64,000 bases of DNA from Polyangiaceae bacterium (GCA_019637295.1 JAHBVX010000009.1:186001-250000); one strand, 5' to 3'; counted from the stretch's first letter, positions 28,351-37,924 are shown. Program-made: numbers and translations. Notes: generated by a model from the letters alone, not told the origin.

Positions 28351-29542
28351 ACCTCCGCAGGCGCCCGCAGGCCTCGTCGATCCGAGGTGGGTCCTCGATG
28401 AGCGCGAAGCGCAGGTAGCCCTCGCCCTCGGGCCCGAAGCCGGTGCCGGGCGCGAGGGCGACGTGGGCCTCCTCGACGAGGCGGGTGGCGGCCTCGACGG
28501 CGCTCAGCGCGGCGAGTTTGTCGGGCAGTTTGGCCCACACGAACATGGTCCCGCTCGGCTCGGGCACTTGGCCCCAACCCGCCGCGGACAGCCCAGCGAC
28601 CAGCGCCGATGCGCGCGTCTGGTACAGGGCGCGGATCTCGTCGACGAGGCCGTCACCGTTGTCGAGCGCCCAGGCTGCCGCGTGCTGGATGGGCATGAAC
28701 GTCCCGTAGTCCATGTAGGTCTTCAGGTGCGCGAGCGCGGCGACCATGCGCTCGTTGCCCACCATGAAGGCGATGCGCCAGCCCGCCATGTTGTAGCTCT
28801 TGGACATGCTGAACACCTCCACCGCGAACTGCTTCACCTCTTCCGCCGGGAGCCCGCAGTCGAAGATGCTCGGCGCGTGACGGCGCTCGAAGTCGAGGTC
28901 TGCGTAGGCGGCATCGTGCAGCAGCATGGCGCCGGAGTCTCGCACCATGCGGACCAGCTCGCCGAGGGCCTGTTGCGAGATGACCTGACCCGTGGGGTTG
29001 TGCGGATAGTTGGCGATCACGAGCTTGGCGCGACCGCCGTCGCGCGCGGCGCGCGCGATGGCGTCGGAGACCGCCTGGGCGGGCGCGAGCCCCTCGCGCA
29101 CCGCGTAGCCCACTGCGGAGGCGCCCGCGATCAACGGAGCGCCCTGGTGGATCGGGTAACAGGGATCCGGGACCACGGCGACGTCGCCCCGCTCCAAGAT
29201 CGCGAGACACAGGTGGCTGATGCCTTCCTTTGCGCCCATGGTCACGATCGCCTCGCGCTCGGGGTCGAACGCGGTGCCGTAACGCCGCTGATACCAGCTG
29301 CAGATCCCCTGCCGCAGCGCCAGGAGGCCGCGCCCCGGGTGATAGCGGTGGTTGTTGCCCACGTCTGCGGCTTCGTGCAGTCGCTGTACGATGGGACTCG
29401 GGGTTGGGCGGTCCGGGTTACCGAGGCCTAGGTCGATCAAATCCACGCCGCTCGAACTCACGCGCTTCTTGACCGCGTCCATCGCCACGAAGGCGTAGGT
29501 CGGCAGGGATTCGGCCCGGGGAAACCGCCATTTCTCGCTCAC
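28337..29542 (-). CDS. Class I/II aminotransferase (AlaC-like)
   Basis: A 401-residue PLP enzyme. The GTG at 29542 is preferred because the conserved N-terminus (S-E-K-W-R-F-P-R-A-E-S-L-P-T-Y) begins there; the frame continues to 29680 without similarity. The core shows L-G-L-G-N-P-D, N-Y-P-H-N-P-T-G and the PLP-lysine motif S-M-S-K-S-Y-N-M-A-G-W-R. This resembles the AlaC/YfdZ glutamate-pyruvate aminotransferases and LL-DAP aminotransferases; the exact amino donor is uncertain. It diverges from the next gene across 136 bases. Confidence 0.9.
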   Translation of the reverse strand: MSEKWRFPRAESLPTYAFVAMDAVKKRVSSSGVDLIDLGLGNPDRPTPSPIVQRLHEAADVGNNHRYHPGRGLLALRQGICSWYQRRYGTAFDPEREAIVTMGAKEGISHLCLAILERGDVAVVPDPCYPIHQGAPLIAGASAVGYAVREGLAPAQAVSDAIARAARDGGRAKLVIANYPHNPTGQVISQQALGELVRMVRDSGAMLLHDAAYADLDFERRHAPSIFDCGLPAEEVKQFAVEVFSMSKSYNMAGWRIAFMVGNERMVAALAHLKTYMDYGTFMPIQHAAAWALDNGDGLVDEIRALYQTRASALVAGLSAAGWGQVPEPSGTMFVWAKLPDKLAALSAVEAATRLVEEAHVALAPGTGFGPEGEGYLRFALIEDPPRIDEACGRLRRFLSA

Positions 29543-29678
29543 GAGCCGTCTATAGCAAACCGCGGCCGAGGCGTCTCTGACCGTCGCTCCGCCGCGCCGC
29601 GCCCAAAGACGACAAAGCCCGGGCGGGGTCGGTTGCGCTCGGGGAATTTCGGCTATCATCAGCGGCCGTGAGTCGACC

Positions 29679-31145
29679 ATGCTCGAGAGGATAGCGGTAC
29701 ATCAGACCCGGCTCAGGGTGCCGGGGCTGGGCCTCGATGCGCGTGGTGTCGCCCTCGGCTCGCGCGGACTCGTGTTGCTTCCGTCGCTCGACCGTCTGGT
29801 CGCCTTCCTCGCGGTGTATACGGAGCAGCAGTCGCTCGGTGGACTGTCGGACTCGCTGCGTATCGAGATCGTGCGGTCGAAGCTGGGCACGCGCGAGGTG
29901 GTGCTGACCTTCGACGCGGGCTCGAGCGATCGCCTCGATCGCGTGTCGGAGGTCGCGCGCTTGACGGGCGGCTTCACCTTCACTGGCACCAGCCGTCACT
30001 TCGTACAATTTCGGGACGCCAGCGCCCCCTTTGGCTTCGACTCCAGCGAGGTGCTGCAGACGAGCTCCACCTTCGCGCTGTATCATCAGACGTTCTCGCA
30101 AACCTACGACAGTGAGCGCGTGATCGAACTGCGCAGCCTGCTGCTCCGACTCGCGCCGCACGCGGATCCGAGCGCGAAGCTCGGCGGCGGTCCGCTCTGG
30201 GTGCTGGCAGACGCCGGGCTCGGGCCGAGCTTGCTCTCGTACTTCGCCCGTTCCGGGGTGGCGGCTTCGGTGGGCGTGGCAGAGTGGCCGCCCGAGACCA
30301 GCTTCGATGAGGAGCCCGTACGACGCTTCCTGTTCCAGGTGCAGGACATGCCGGCGCGCCTGCGTCCACTGCTGGCCAACACCCCCGGACTCGCGGCCTA
30401 CCTGCAGGTGACGAGCGGTGCGGCGGTGGAGCACGGCTACCACCACCCCATCGCGCTCGAGGCCTGCCCGGTCTTCGAGCCGCAGGGGCTGGTGCTGTTC
30501 CGAGGTCGTGGGGAGCCGCCTCTCGAGCTGGAGCAGGTGCCGGCCATGGCGGAGCTCTCGACCCTCAAGCGCGCCGACTTGGACCTGGAGCGGAACGTGC
30601 TGAGAGGGGACCCGGGTCAGCATCCCGACCTGGTGCGTGTGCCCGTGCGCTTGCTGGCCGATCCCGCAGCGCCCGCGGGAGTGGCGGCGGCGCACGTGCC
30701 GATCGAAGAGCTGGAGCTGCTGCGTCGCTTGGCCTATGCGCTGCCTCCCGAGACGATCCGGCGCACCAAGGTGATCTTGACGGACCTGGGCGTGTTCCTG
30801 CTGGGGGACGGGGCCTCTGACGGGATCCCGCTCGGGCACTTGTACTGGCGCTACCATGCGCAGGTGTTCGTGCCTTTGGGCAGTCGCCTCGTGCCCGCCG
30901 TAGAACCGGAGGTGTTGTTTCGTTCCTTGGGCTCACCCGCCGGGGAGCTGCTCTTCTTCCGCCCGGACGGCAGCGCCCTGAGCATCCCGGGCCGCGCTGC
31001 CGTGCCGCTCGACACGGCGCTGCTCGCGGGTCCGCGCTGGGCGCCAGTCACCGTCACCGAGCTGGACGAGGTGTTCGCCGAAGAGCTGCCGACGGTGTGG
31101 CTCGAGGAGCTCGGGCGTAGCGCGATGCGCGGGGTCGAGGTGTGA
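29679..31145 (+). CDS. Protein of unknown function, first of a coupled pair
   Basis: A 488-residue soluble-looking protein with no signal peptide, membrane helix or recognisable catalytic motif. It has alternating hydrophobic strands, with repeated patterns such as G-L-V-L-L-P-S-L, L-G-V-F-L-L-G-D-G and V-F-V-P-L-G-S-R-L-V-P in the C-terminal half that suggest a beta-rich fold. No family could be named. The stop overlaps the start of the next gene (GTGA at 31142-31145), so the two products probably act together. A TATCAT box at 29654-29659 may belong to its promoter, with a poor -35. Confidence 0.7.
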   Translation: MLERIAVHQTRLRVPGLGLDARGVALGSRGLVLLPSLDRLVAFLAVYTEQQSLGGLSDSLRIEIVRSKLGTREVVLTFDAGSSDRLDRVSEVARLTGGFTFTGTSRHFVQFRDASAPFGFDSSEVLQTSSTFALYHQTFSQTYDSERVIELRSLLLRLAPHADPSAKLGGGPLWVLADAGLGPSLLSYFARSGVAASVGVAEWPPETSFDEEPVRRFLFQVQDMPARLRPLLANTPGLAAYLQVTSGAAVEHGYHHPIALEACPVFEPQGLVLFRGRGEPPLELEQVPAMAELSTLKRADLDLERNVLRGDPGQHPDLVRVPVRLLADPAAPAGVAAAHVPIEELELLRRLAYALPPETIRRTKVILTDLGVFLLGDGASDGIPLGHLYWRYHAQVFVPLGSRLVPAVEPEVLFRSLGSPAGELLFFRPDGSALSIPGRAAVPLDTALLAGPRWAPVTVTELDEVFAEELPTVWLEELGRSAMRGVEV

Positions 31146-31990
31146 CGCCGAACGCTGCCGAGCTGTCGGATCGCGTGCTGTTGCCGCTGCTGGCGGGCGG
31201 AGCGCTCCGCCCATTGCCGCCCATTGGACCGGAGCGAGCGAAGCAGCTCGCTGCCGCGGAGGGCGTGATGCCCACGGGCGGGTCGATGGACGCCGTTCGG
31301 GCTCATCGCTTGCGGGTCTCACGGCGGATCGCCTGCCTCGACGCGCTCGGCGATCTCGGCGCCGGGGAGTGGATGCTCGCGTGCGCGCTCAACGACCTGC
31401 TGCAGGTGACCAACCCGTCGCTCTTGGGCTGGTTCGACAAGGATCGCCCCGTTACCCTGTTGGCAGCCGTGCGGCAGACCATCGACAACGCGGGACCACC
31501 CCGCGTGCTCGGGGAAGCCATCGCCCGTCACGCGACGTTCTCCCGCGTGTTCGCGCTCAGGCGCGTCGACACGACGGTCCATTGGTGGGTCGGCAGCGAG
31601 ACCTTCGTGGGCCGAAAGCCGCCCCAACGCCTGTTGCGCTGGCGCGGGGTGAGGCGTGTGCGCCTCGAGGAAGCAGCCGTGCCGTTGTGGGCGATGGCGC
31701 CGTCGTCGTTCGAGGGACAGGGGTTCGAGGACGTGATGTCGTCCTGGCTGTCGCACTCACCGCTCACGGACCTCGCGCACGCGGACCGAGAGCGTCCCCC
31801 GTTCCAGTGGACGGGGCCCACGCTGTCGCTGCTCTACACCACGGCGGGTCAGAACCTGGCGCGACGGGTCGTGCTGCGCTGCCGGGATCCCAAGCAGGCC
31901 ATCGCCGCGCTCGGGCGCGCTACCGCCGCGCTCGGCGCGCATCCGGCGTCCGGTCCCGCCAATGGGCTGCTCTCGGCGCTCGAGGGCTGA
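31142..31990 (+). CDS. Protein of unknown function, second of a coupled pair
   Basis: A 282-residue protein starting at GTG inside the previous stop. It is mainly helical, with Arg- and Trp-rich stretches (H-W-W-V-G-S-E-T-F-V-G; L-R-W-R-G-V-R-R-V-R-L) and no export signal. The segment A-L-G-D-L-G-A-G-E-W-M-L-A-C-A-L-N-D is the most conserved-looking part, but no family is recognised. Its only genomic link is the preceding gene; the following gene is convergent. Confidence 0.65.
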   Translation: MTPNAAELSDRVLLPLLAGGALRPLPPIGPERAKQLAAAEGVMPTGGSMDAVRAHRLRVSRRIACLDALGDLGAGEWMLACALNDLLQVTNPSLLGWFDKDRPVTLLAAVRQTIDNAGPPRVLGEAIARHATFSRVFALRRVDTTVHWWVGSETFVGRKPPQRLLRWRGVRRVRLEEAAVPLWAMAPSSFEGQGFEDVMSSWLSHSPLTDLAHADRERPPFQWTGPTLSLLYTTAGQNLARRVVLRCRDPKQAIAALGRATAALGAHPASGPANGLLSALEG

Positions 31991-31994
31991 GGTC

Positions 31995-32009
31995 GCGGGC
32001 GTCGCCCGC
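31995..32009. terminator. Possible hairpin between convergent genes
   Basis: GCGGGC (31995-32000) and GCCCGC (32004-32009) form a perfect 6-bp stem with a GTC loop in the 19-base gap between two convergent stop codons. There is no T-tract on either side, so it may be only a weak or Rho-assisted stop. Confidence 0.3.
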
Positions 32010-32966
32010 TCACGTGGCGGGACGTTTACGCCAGTCCGTCCACGCTTCACCCACGGACTTCCGCCCGGTGCCGCCCTCGGCCGCCAGCTCCGCCAGCGCC
32101 GCTTGCATCACAGCCTCCACTCGCGCCTTGCAGGCGGAAACGACGTCCGCGTCGTCGGCGGCGCGCGGGTCGAGCTCGGGCCAGCCCATGGCCGGCAAGA
32201 TGCGCATCTTCATCTTCACCGGCCAGGGCAAGTAGAACAGGGTACCCAGGAACAGACCCCAGGGGAGTCCAATTGACACGGGCAGCACCTCCGATCGCAT
32301 GACGCGCTTGAGTCCCGTGCGCTGCACGAACGAGCGACCGTCGGTGAGGATCTTCAGCGCGTCGTGCGCGCCATGGGAGACGACCGGCACGATGGGTACC
32401 CGAGCACGCAGAGCGACGCGCACGAAGCCGCGACGACTCCCAAATACGACGCGGGCCGCCTGAGAAGCAGGGCGAAATGCGTCGATGTCTCCCCCCGGGT
32501 AGACGAGCACCTTCGCGCCCCGCGCGAGCAGAGTGGCGGCGTGCGACGGATGGGCAGGTACCGCGCCCAGCTTCGCCATGTAGCGCCCGACGGGCGGAAC
32601 CCTGAACACCGCGTCGTGCATCAGTCCGTACGCTGATGCCTCCACGCCGTACCTCCGCCACCAGGCCACCATCAACGCGAACATGTCGGGAGCCATGGCG
32701 CCGCCGCTGTGGTTGCCCACCACCAACGCGCCGCCCTCGGGCACGTTGTCCCAGCCTGTGATCGAGGCCGTGTGATAGCGCTCGATCAGCGGTGCGAGGC
32801 GCCCGAGCTCGCCACGGATGAACTCGGGATCGCGCGCCGCGAGTGGGTCCGGCGGTGGAGCCGGTACCCAGAGCCAGGGATCGAGCAAGCGGTTCACGCG
32901 AGCGTCAGAGTAGCGCATCGTCCCGGCCGCGGACCCAGCACGAGCGGAGCCGATGATGCTCGTCAA
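32010..32966 (-). CDS. Lysophospholipid/MGAT-like acyltransferase
   Basis: A 318-residue protein. The ATG at 32966 overlaps the stop of the upstream gene. Motifs are V-V-G-N-H-S-G-G-A-M-A-P-D (about 81-93), in the place of the acyltransferase HX4D block but with a wider His-Asp spacing as in MGAT-like members, and K-V-L-V-Y-P-G-G-D (about 150) corresponding to the PGG glycerol-phosphate site. It should move acyl groups from acyl-CoA or acyl-ACP onto a lysolipid or glyceride at the inner membrane. Acceptor unknown. It is co-translated with a membrane regulator-like protein, which may tune its activity. Confidence 0.82.
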   Translation of the reverse strand: MTSIIGSARAGSAAGTMRYSDARVNRLLDPWLWVPAPPPDPLAARDPEFIRGELGRLAPLIERYHTASITGWDNVPEGGALVVGNHSGGAMAPDMFALMVAWWRRYGVEASAYGLMHDAVFRVPPVGRYMAKLGAVPAHPSHAATLLARGAKVLVYPGGDIDAFRPASQAARVVFGSRRGFVRVALRARVPIVPVVSHGAHDALKILTDGRSFVQRTGLKRVMRSEVLPVSIGLPWGLFLGTLFYLPWPVKMKMRILPAMGWPELDPRAADDADVVSACKARVEAVMQAALAELAAEGGTGRKSVGEAWTDWRKRPAT

Positions 32967-35314
32967 GACCGGCGCAGCATGCGCCGCGGGCGAGTCCGGG
33001 GCCGGGTAGTGACCGGAACCGGCGTCGCGCTAGACGCCTCCGAGACGACTGGACGGAAGCCCGCCGCGAACAGGTCCGCCGCCATGACCCGCTCCCCGTT
33101 TGCCACCGTAGCCGCGCGTTCGAGGACGTCTTGCAGCTCGGCGTCGTTCCCCGGCCAGGTGTGTTCGATGAGCAGGCGCAGCGCGGACCCGTCCACCCCG
33201 AGCGGCCGGCAGCTCTTGCGCAGCCCGGCGCGGCTCAGCCCGTCGAGCACCAAGCCGCGCATGTCCTCGGCGCGCTCGCTGAGGCGTGGGAGCGATACCG
33301 CCGCTTGTGCCAAGTAGCGCAAGAGGGTCGGTTCGAACGAGGTCAGGCTCGCGAGCTCCTCGATGGACGCGCGTCCGGTGGCGAAGACCGCCGGTGGCAG
33401 GATGGTAGAGCGCCGTGTTTCGCTGGTCGCCCGCGTCAACGCTCGCGCGATCGCGCGCATCGCCGGCTCGGGCAGCGCGGCCACGTCGAGCAGCACCAGC
33501 GTTCCGCCGTCCGCCAGCGCGAGGGGCGAGCCGGTCCTGTCCTCCCAGCGAGACTCGAGCTGCCAGTGTCCGTCGGTGCAGTCGATGGGCACGAGCGGTC
33601 CGTTGCTGCGCGGTCCCGCCAAATGCGCGGCGGCGGCCCAGCCGAGCGCGTCCACCCCTTGCGGTGCTTGAAGGTACAACGCCGAGGCGAGCTTGGCGTA
33701 CCGCTCGAGGCTGCCGAGCGCGTCGCGGGCGGCGGGACTGAAACAGGTCGACCTCACGCCCAGCGCCCAGCGCTCAGCGAGCGCACGATTGCGACCCGCG
33801 TCCAGTCCCAAGATGTGCTCGAGACGGTGCAGCTCGTCGTCAGTGGCGTCCGCGCGCTCGATCGCGCTCAGCTCACGGGCGCGCGATCGGGCCAGGGCGG
33901 ACGAAACGCTGAGCAACGAGCTGATGCGATCCGCAAGCAGCCGGATCGCCCGCGCCTCCTCCAGCATCAGCGCACCCGAGCGTCCCGTCCGGGGCAGCAG
34001 GATGAACCCCAGGGGACCCTCGTCATCCACGATCACGGTCGCGGCGGCGGCGTCTCGGCTCTCCATCCACTGCAGGACGGGGCGCACTTCTGGGCGCCTG
34101 ACCTGGAGAGCCGCGAGAACCTCCGTGCGCAGCGTGCGCTCCGGCTCCTGCAGCGCGAGCTCGTACAGCCGCTCCGGCGCCTGCCCTGGCTTCTCGTGAA
34201 GGTAACCAGCCAAGTCCACGCTCAGCACGGCGGCCGGATCCGTGCGCCAGAGCTCGGGGCGTGCGTTTGGGCTCGGGCTGGCCGCCGTCAGCGCGAACAG
34301 CGCGCGGGACAAGGCCGTCTCCGGGTCGGGCTGCAGCGCGGCTCGGCTGGCGTTCTCGACGGCATCCAGCCAGCGGGACTGCTCCGGGCCGAGCGGACGA
34401 GCGACGTTACGCGCGAGCAAGCCGGTGAGGATGCTGGCGACCGCGGTGAAGAGCACGACGGCGCCCGCGTGGGCCGGTGCTTGACGCGCGACGAAGCCTG
34501 CCGTGAGTACCACGGGGATGCCCAAGATCAGCACCGCGAGCAGGCCGCGCAGCGTGCTGCTCACTCGGCTCGGCTCGCGAGTGCTTGCAGCCCATGTGCA
34601 AGCGAGGGCGGCGCCGAGCGCCGCGACAGGCAGGAGTCGGTCCGGCGCGGCCACGTCCAGGAGCGCTGCCGGCACCGCGGCGCCGAGCGCCGCGATGGAC
34701 ATAGCCAGGGCGCCGGCGACTCGGTCCCCCGCGCCGAGCTCGTAGCGCCGCAAGATGCGAAGCCGCAGGCAGGAGGCGAACAGCAGCAGCAGACTGCCGG
34801 CGGCGGCCGTCGTCGTGGCGTAGTCGATGGCGAGCGGGTCGAGCAGGATCGACTCGGCCGGCGCCAGCGCCCGCGTGGCCGGTAGCGCCGTCGCGATGCC
34901 CCACAAGAGCGCTGCGAAGGCGGCGGCGTCGAGCGAACGTGCGGCGGGAGGTACCGCGAGCAACCCCCCGAGGCTGCCGATGCGACCGAGGGCGATCAGC
35001 GCGGAGACGATGGCGACTCCGGTGCCGAAGTTGGCAATCGCGTCGAGCCCCGGCCGCCCGGCGACCCCGGAGCGGGCCGCCACCCAGAACGCGGCGCCAG
35101 TGACGACCGCGCGAACCGCGAGCCGTGCGGTCCGCAGCGTGTGGTCTTCGCCCGTCCGCGGCGCGTCTGTCCGTCGCCACACCACGACCAGCAAGGGCGG
35201 CAGGCCGATCAGCGCCGCGAGGGGTAGGCTGCTGCCAGCGCCCCGCATCGCTGCCACGCACACGTAGGCCACCGCCAACGCGGGCAGGAGCGCGGACCGA
35301 AGCCAGGAACTCAC
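32963..35314 (-). CDS. Polytopic membrane protein with degenerate sigma-54-activator AAA+ module
   Basis: A 783-residue protein. The first ~325 residues carry about ten hydrophobic helices. A GAF-like region follows (about 330-500). Residues about 530-770 align by eye with the sigma-54 activator core: V-P-I-D-C-T-D-G after strand 2, A-D-G-G-T-L-V-L-L-D-V-A-A-L-P in the Walker B position, L-S-E-R-A-E-D-M-R-G-L and W-P-G-N-D-A-E-L-Q-D-V-L-E-R-A. Walker A is replaced by Q-A-P-Q-G-V-D-A-L-G without the lysine, GAFTGA is absent, and there is no C-terminal HTH. It is therefore unlikely to hydrolyse ATP or activate sigma-54. Confidence 0.8.
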   Translation of the reverse strand: MSSWLRSALLPALAVAYVCVAAMRGAGSSLPLAALIGLPPLLVVVWRRTDAPRTGEDHTLRTARLAVRAVVTGAAFWVAARSGVAGRPGLDAIANFGTGVAIVSALIALGRIGSLGGLLAVPPAARSLDAAAFAALLWGIATALPATRALAPAESILLDPLAIDYATTTAAAGSLLLLFASCLRLRILRRYELGAGDRVAGALAMSIAALGAAVPAALLDVAAPDRLLPVAALGAALACTWAASTREPSRVSSTLRGLLAVLILGIPVVLTAGFVARQAPAHAGAVVLFTAVASILTGLLARNVARPLGPEQSRWLDAVENASRAALQPDPETALSRALFALTAASPSPNARPELWRTDPAAVLSVDLAGYLHEKPGQAPERLYELALQEPERTLRTEVLAALQVRRPEVRPVLQWMESRDAAAATVIVDDEGPLGFILLPRTGRSGALMLEEARAIRLLADRISSLLSVSSALARSRARELSAIERADATDDELHRLEHILGLDAGRNRALAERWALGVRSTCFSPAARDALGSLERYAKLASALYLQAPQGVDALGWAAAAHLAGPRSNGPLVPIDCTDGHWQLESRWEDRTGSPLALADGGTLVLLDVAALPEPAMRAIARALTRATSETRRSTILPPAVFATGRASIEELASLTSFEPTLLRYLAQAAVSLPRLSERAEDMRGLVLDGLSRAGLRKSCRPLGVDGSALRLLIEHTWPGNDAELQDVLERAATVANGERVMAADLFAAGFRPVVSEASSATPVPVTTRPRTRPRRMLRRS

Positions 35315-35396
35315 GGCGGCTGGAACTCTATACAGCTTCCCGCCGTGCGACCAACTTGGCGCGCCGGCCGAAGGAGCGCGCCCGCGTGCGTCGACC

Positions 35397-36398
35397 TCAG
35401 CGAGCGGGTTCGGCCGCCGCCAGCTTCACGAAACGCTGCTCGGGCCCCGAGGGCGTGTAGAGCTGAACCGCGAGCAGTGGCCGACTGCGAGCGGAGCTGA
35501 AGGCGTGCCTGAGCCCGATCGGGATGTGAAACACCGCACCCGGACGCACCGGATGGTCGGTGTCACCGAGCTTCATCGTGCCCTCCCCGTCGAGGATGGC
35601 GATGTGCTCCCACGTCGGGTGGTCGTGCTCGGCGATGCTCGCCGCCGGACTGGCGAGCAGCGTCTCGAAGCTCGCCGCGCGGGGGGGCGAGTCGCCGCCC
35701 ACCGCGATGCGCGCGTGGAAGGCGCCACCGCCCCAGGTGTGGCTCTCGAGCGCGGCGAAGTCGAAGGTGGCCAGCGGCGCCGCACGCTGCTGCCAGCGAA
35801 CCTCCTTCGGCGTCTTCGCGATCGCGGCGCCGAGCGAGGCGGCCTCGCTGGTGAGCGCGACGAGCACGCTGGCGTCCTCACTGGCTACCAGCGTTGCGCC
35901 GCAGCCGGGCACATGCGCACCATGCCAAGCATCGAGCTCGCGCGGGGTATTCTCGTCGTCCGCGCGCAGCGCCAGCCGACCGTCGAGGTTGACGACGAAC
36001 AGGTGTAGACCTCCGTGCCGCGGCAGCGTGACGCTCGAGCCGCCGGCGATCCGATGCAGCCAAATCGCCGCCGGTCCCCGAGCGTCTGTTGGAACCGAGC
36101 GGGCGAAGGCCGGATCCGGCAGCCAGCCGTCGAGGCGACAGAGCTTGGCGCTGCAGCTCGCTTCGCGCTCGAGGGACACGCCGGGAGTCCTGGGCAGGCT
36201 GCCGTCGACCGGGGCCGGCTGGTCCGTCGCGTCGTCGCCGCTCGCGGGTTCGGAGTCGTCCTCGTCGTCTTCCTTGGCGGGGATGGTCGGCAGCCCGTCG
36301 CTCGGACCTGGCGGCGGCCACTGGGTGTCCGGCACGGTTCGGGAACAGGCCAGGGCGAGTACGAGGAGCGGGGCTAGCCCGAGCGCGCGCGTCGTCAT
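35397..36398 (-). CDS. Cupin-domain lipoprotein
   Basis: A 333-residue lipoprotein from the ATG at 36398, which places the lipobox L-A-L-A-C at about residue 18; the longer open frame upstream is not supported. An acidic Pro/Asp/Glu linker (about 30-70) leads to two beta-sandwich halves. The C-terminal one is a cupin: H-D-H-P-T-W-E-H-I-A-I-L-D-G-E-G-T-M-K-L-G with histidines in the metal-binding places, then P-I-G-L-R-H-A-F. The N-terminal half (G-G-S-S-V-T-L-P-R-H-G-G-L-H-L-F) looks like a second, degenerate cupin. Function unknown. Confidence 0.78.
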   Translation of the reverse strand: MTTRALGLAPLLVLALACSRTVPDTQWPPPGPSDGLPTIPAKEDDEDDSEPASGDDATDQPAPVDGSLPRTPGVSLEREASCSAKLCRLDGWLPDPAFARSVPTDARGPAAIWLHRIAGGSSVTLPRHGGLHLFVVNLDGRLALRADDENTPRELDAWHGAHVPGCGATLVASEDASVLVALTSEAASLGAAIAKTPKEVRWQQRAAPLATFDFAALESHTWGGGAFHARIAVGGDSPPRAASFETLLASPAASIAEHDHPTWEHIAILDGEGTMKLGDTDHPVRPGAVFHIPIGLRHAFSSARSRPLLAVQLYTPSGPEQRFVKLAAAEPAR

Positions 36399-36607
36399 GC
36401 GGCGACCAAGCCCCGCCTCGCGGGTGAGGTCAAGCAGGCGGCCGACGCCGCGCGCGAACCCGTGGAATTTCCAGCTCTTCGCGCGACCCACCCGGTGGCC
36501 TCGGGGCGCGCTGGCGGCTCGGGCTGCATCGAGGTTGCGACGAGCGGGTCCCGATGCGCACACTTCGCGCCGAGCCCGCGGCGAGGGGGCACGCCCACCG
36601 AGACCCC

Positions 36608-37924
36608 ATGAAGAAGAACTACGTCCTCGACACCAACGTCCTGCTGCACGATCCGAACGCGATCTTCAAGTTCGAGGACAACGACCTGCTCCTTCCCATC
36701 TACGTCATCGAGGAGATCGATCAGTTCAAGCGGGACAACACGGAACGCGGGCGGAACGCCCGGACCGTCTCGCGCTTGCTCGACGCGCAGCGCGAACGCG
36801 GGGGCTCTCTCGCGACGGGAGTCGCTACCTCGGAGGGAGGCACGCTGCGCGTATATGTCCCAGACCGTCGCCCCGAGCTCCGGATCGCGCTCAATCCCGC
36901 CTCTGGAGACCACGCGATCTTGCAGAGCGCGATCGAGCTGCGAGACGCGGAGCCGAACAAGCCGACCATCTTCGTGACGATGGACGTGAACTTGCGCATC
37001 CGGGCGGACACCCTGGGCCTCACGACGCAGGCCTACGAGAATCAGTCCGTCGACATCGATCACCTCGACACGGGCGTGGTCGAAGTGCCGGTGAGCGGGG
37101 CCGAGCTCGACAAGTTCTTCGAGGCCGGGCACATGCCGCGCGACGACGAGAGCCTGTATGCCAATGCCTGCATCGTGCTGCGCGACGACAGCGCGCGGCC
37201 TCGGACCGGGCTTGGGCGCTATCACGCCGAGAAGCGTGAGATCCGCGCGCTGCGCACGCCCCGCGAAGGCGTGATGGGCATCCGCCCGCGCAACAAGGAG
37301 CAGAGCTTCGCCCTGGACCTGCTGATGGACGACTCGGTGAGGCTGGTGACCATGGTGGGTAAGGCCGGTACCGGCAAGACCCTCCTGGCGCTGGCCGCGG
37401 GGCTGAAGCGCACGGCGGAGGACGGCACCTACTCGCGCTTGCTCGTCAGCCGTCCGGTCATGCCCATGGGTCGCGATCTCGGGTTCTTGCCCGGCGCGGT
37501 CGAAGAGAAGCTCAACCCCTGGATGCAGCCGATCTTCGACAACCTCGAGTTCTTGCTGGTGGCCGGTGGGGCAAAGCGCCGAGGCGTGCGCGGCTTCGAC
37601 GAACTGTTCGAGAGCGGGCAGATTCAGGTGGAGCCGCTCACGTACATCCGGGGCAGGAGCCTTCCGCAGCAGTACGTGATCGTGGACGAGGCGCAGAATC
37701 TGACGCCCCACGAAGTCAAGACCGTGGTCACGCGCTGCGGGGAGGGCACCAAGATCGTGCTGACAGGCGATCCCTTTCAGATCGACAACCCCTACGTCGA
37801 CAGCGCCACCAATGGCTTGTCCGTCGCGGTGGATCGTCTCCGCGGGGAGCCGCTGATCGGGCACATGTTCTTGAGCAAGGGCGAGCGCAGCGAGCTCGCG
37901 AACATCGCGGCGAACAAGCTCTGA
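36608..37924 (+). CDS. PIN-PhoH ATPase (PhoH2/YlaK type)
   Basis: A 438-residue protein from the ATG at 36608. An N-terminal PIN domain (Y-V-L-D-T-N-V-L-L-H-D at 4-14, I-E-E-I-D-Q-F-K-R further on) has the acidic residues expected for a ribonuclease. The C-terminal PhoH domain has Walker A V-G-K-A-G-T-G-K-T (about 255-263) and Walker B Y-V-I-V-D-E-A-Q-N-L-T-P-H-E. Related PhoH2 proteins act as ATP-dependent RNA helicase/RNases. The stop overlaps the next start (TGATG), so it is co-translated with a metallopeptidase-like protein. Confidence 0.93.
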   Translation: MKKNYVLDTNVLLHDPNAIFKFEDNDLLLPIYVIEEIDQFKRDNTERGRNARTVSRLLDAQRERGGSLATGVATSEGGTLRVYVPDRRPELRIALNPASGDHAILQSAIELRDAEPNKPTIFVTMDVNLRIRADTLGLTTQAYENQSVDIDHLDTGVVEVPVSGAELDKFFEAGHMPRDDESLYANACIVLRDDSARPRTGLGRYHAEKREIRALRTPREGVMGIRPRNKEQSFALDLLMDDSVRLVTMVGKAGTGKTLLALAAGLKRTAEDGTYSRLLVSRPVMPMGRDLGFLPGAVEEKLNPWMQPIFDNLEFLLVAGGAKRRGVRGFDELFESGQIQVEPLTYIRGRSLPQQYVIVDEAQNLTPHEVKTVVTRCGEGTKIVLTGDPFQIDNPYVDSATNGLSVAVDRLRGEPLIGHMFLSKGERSELANIAANKL

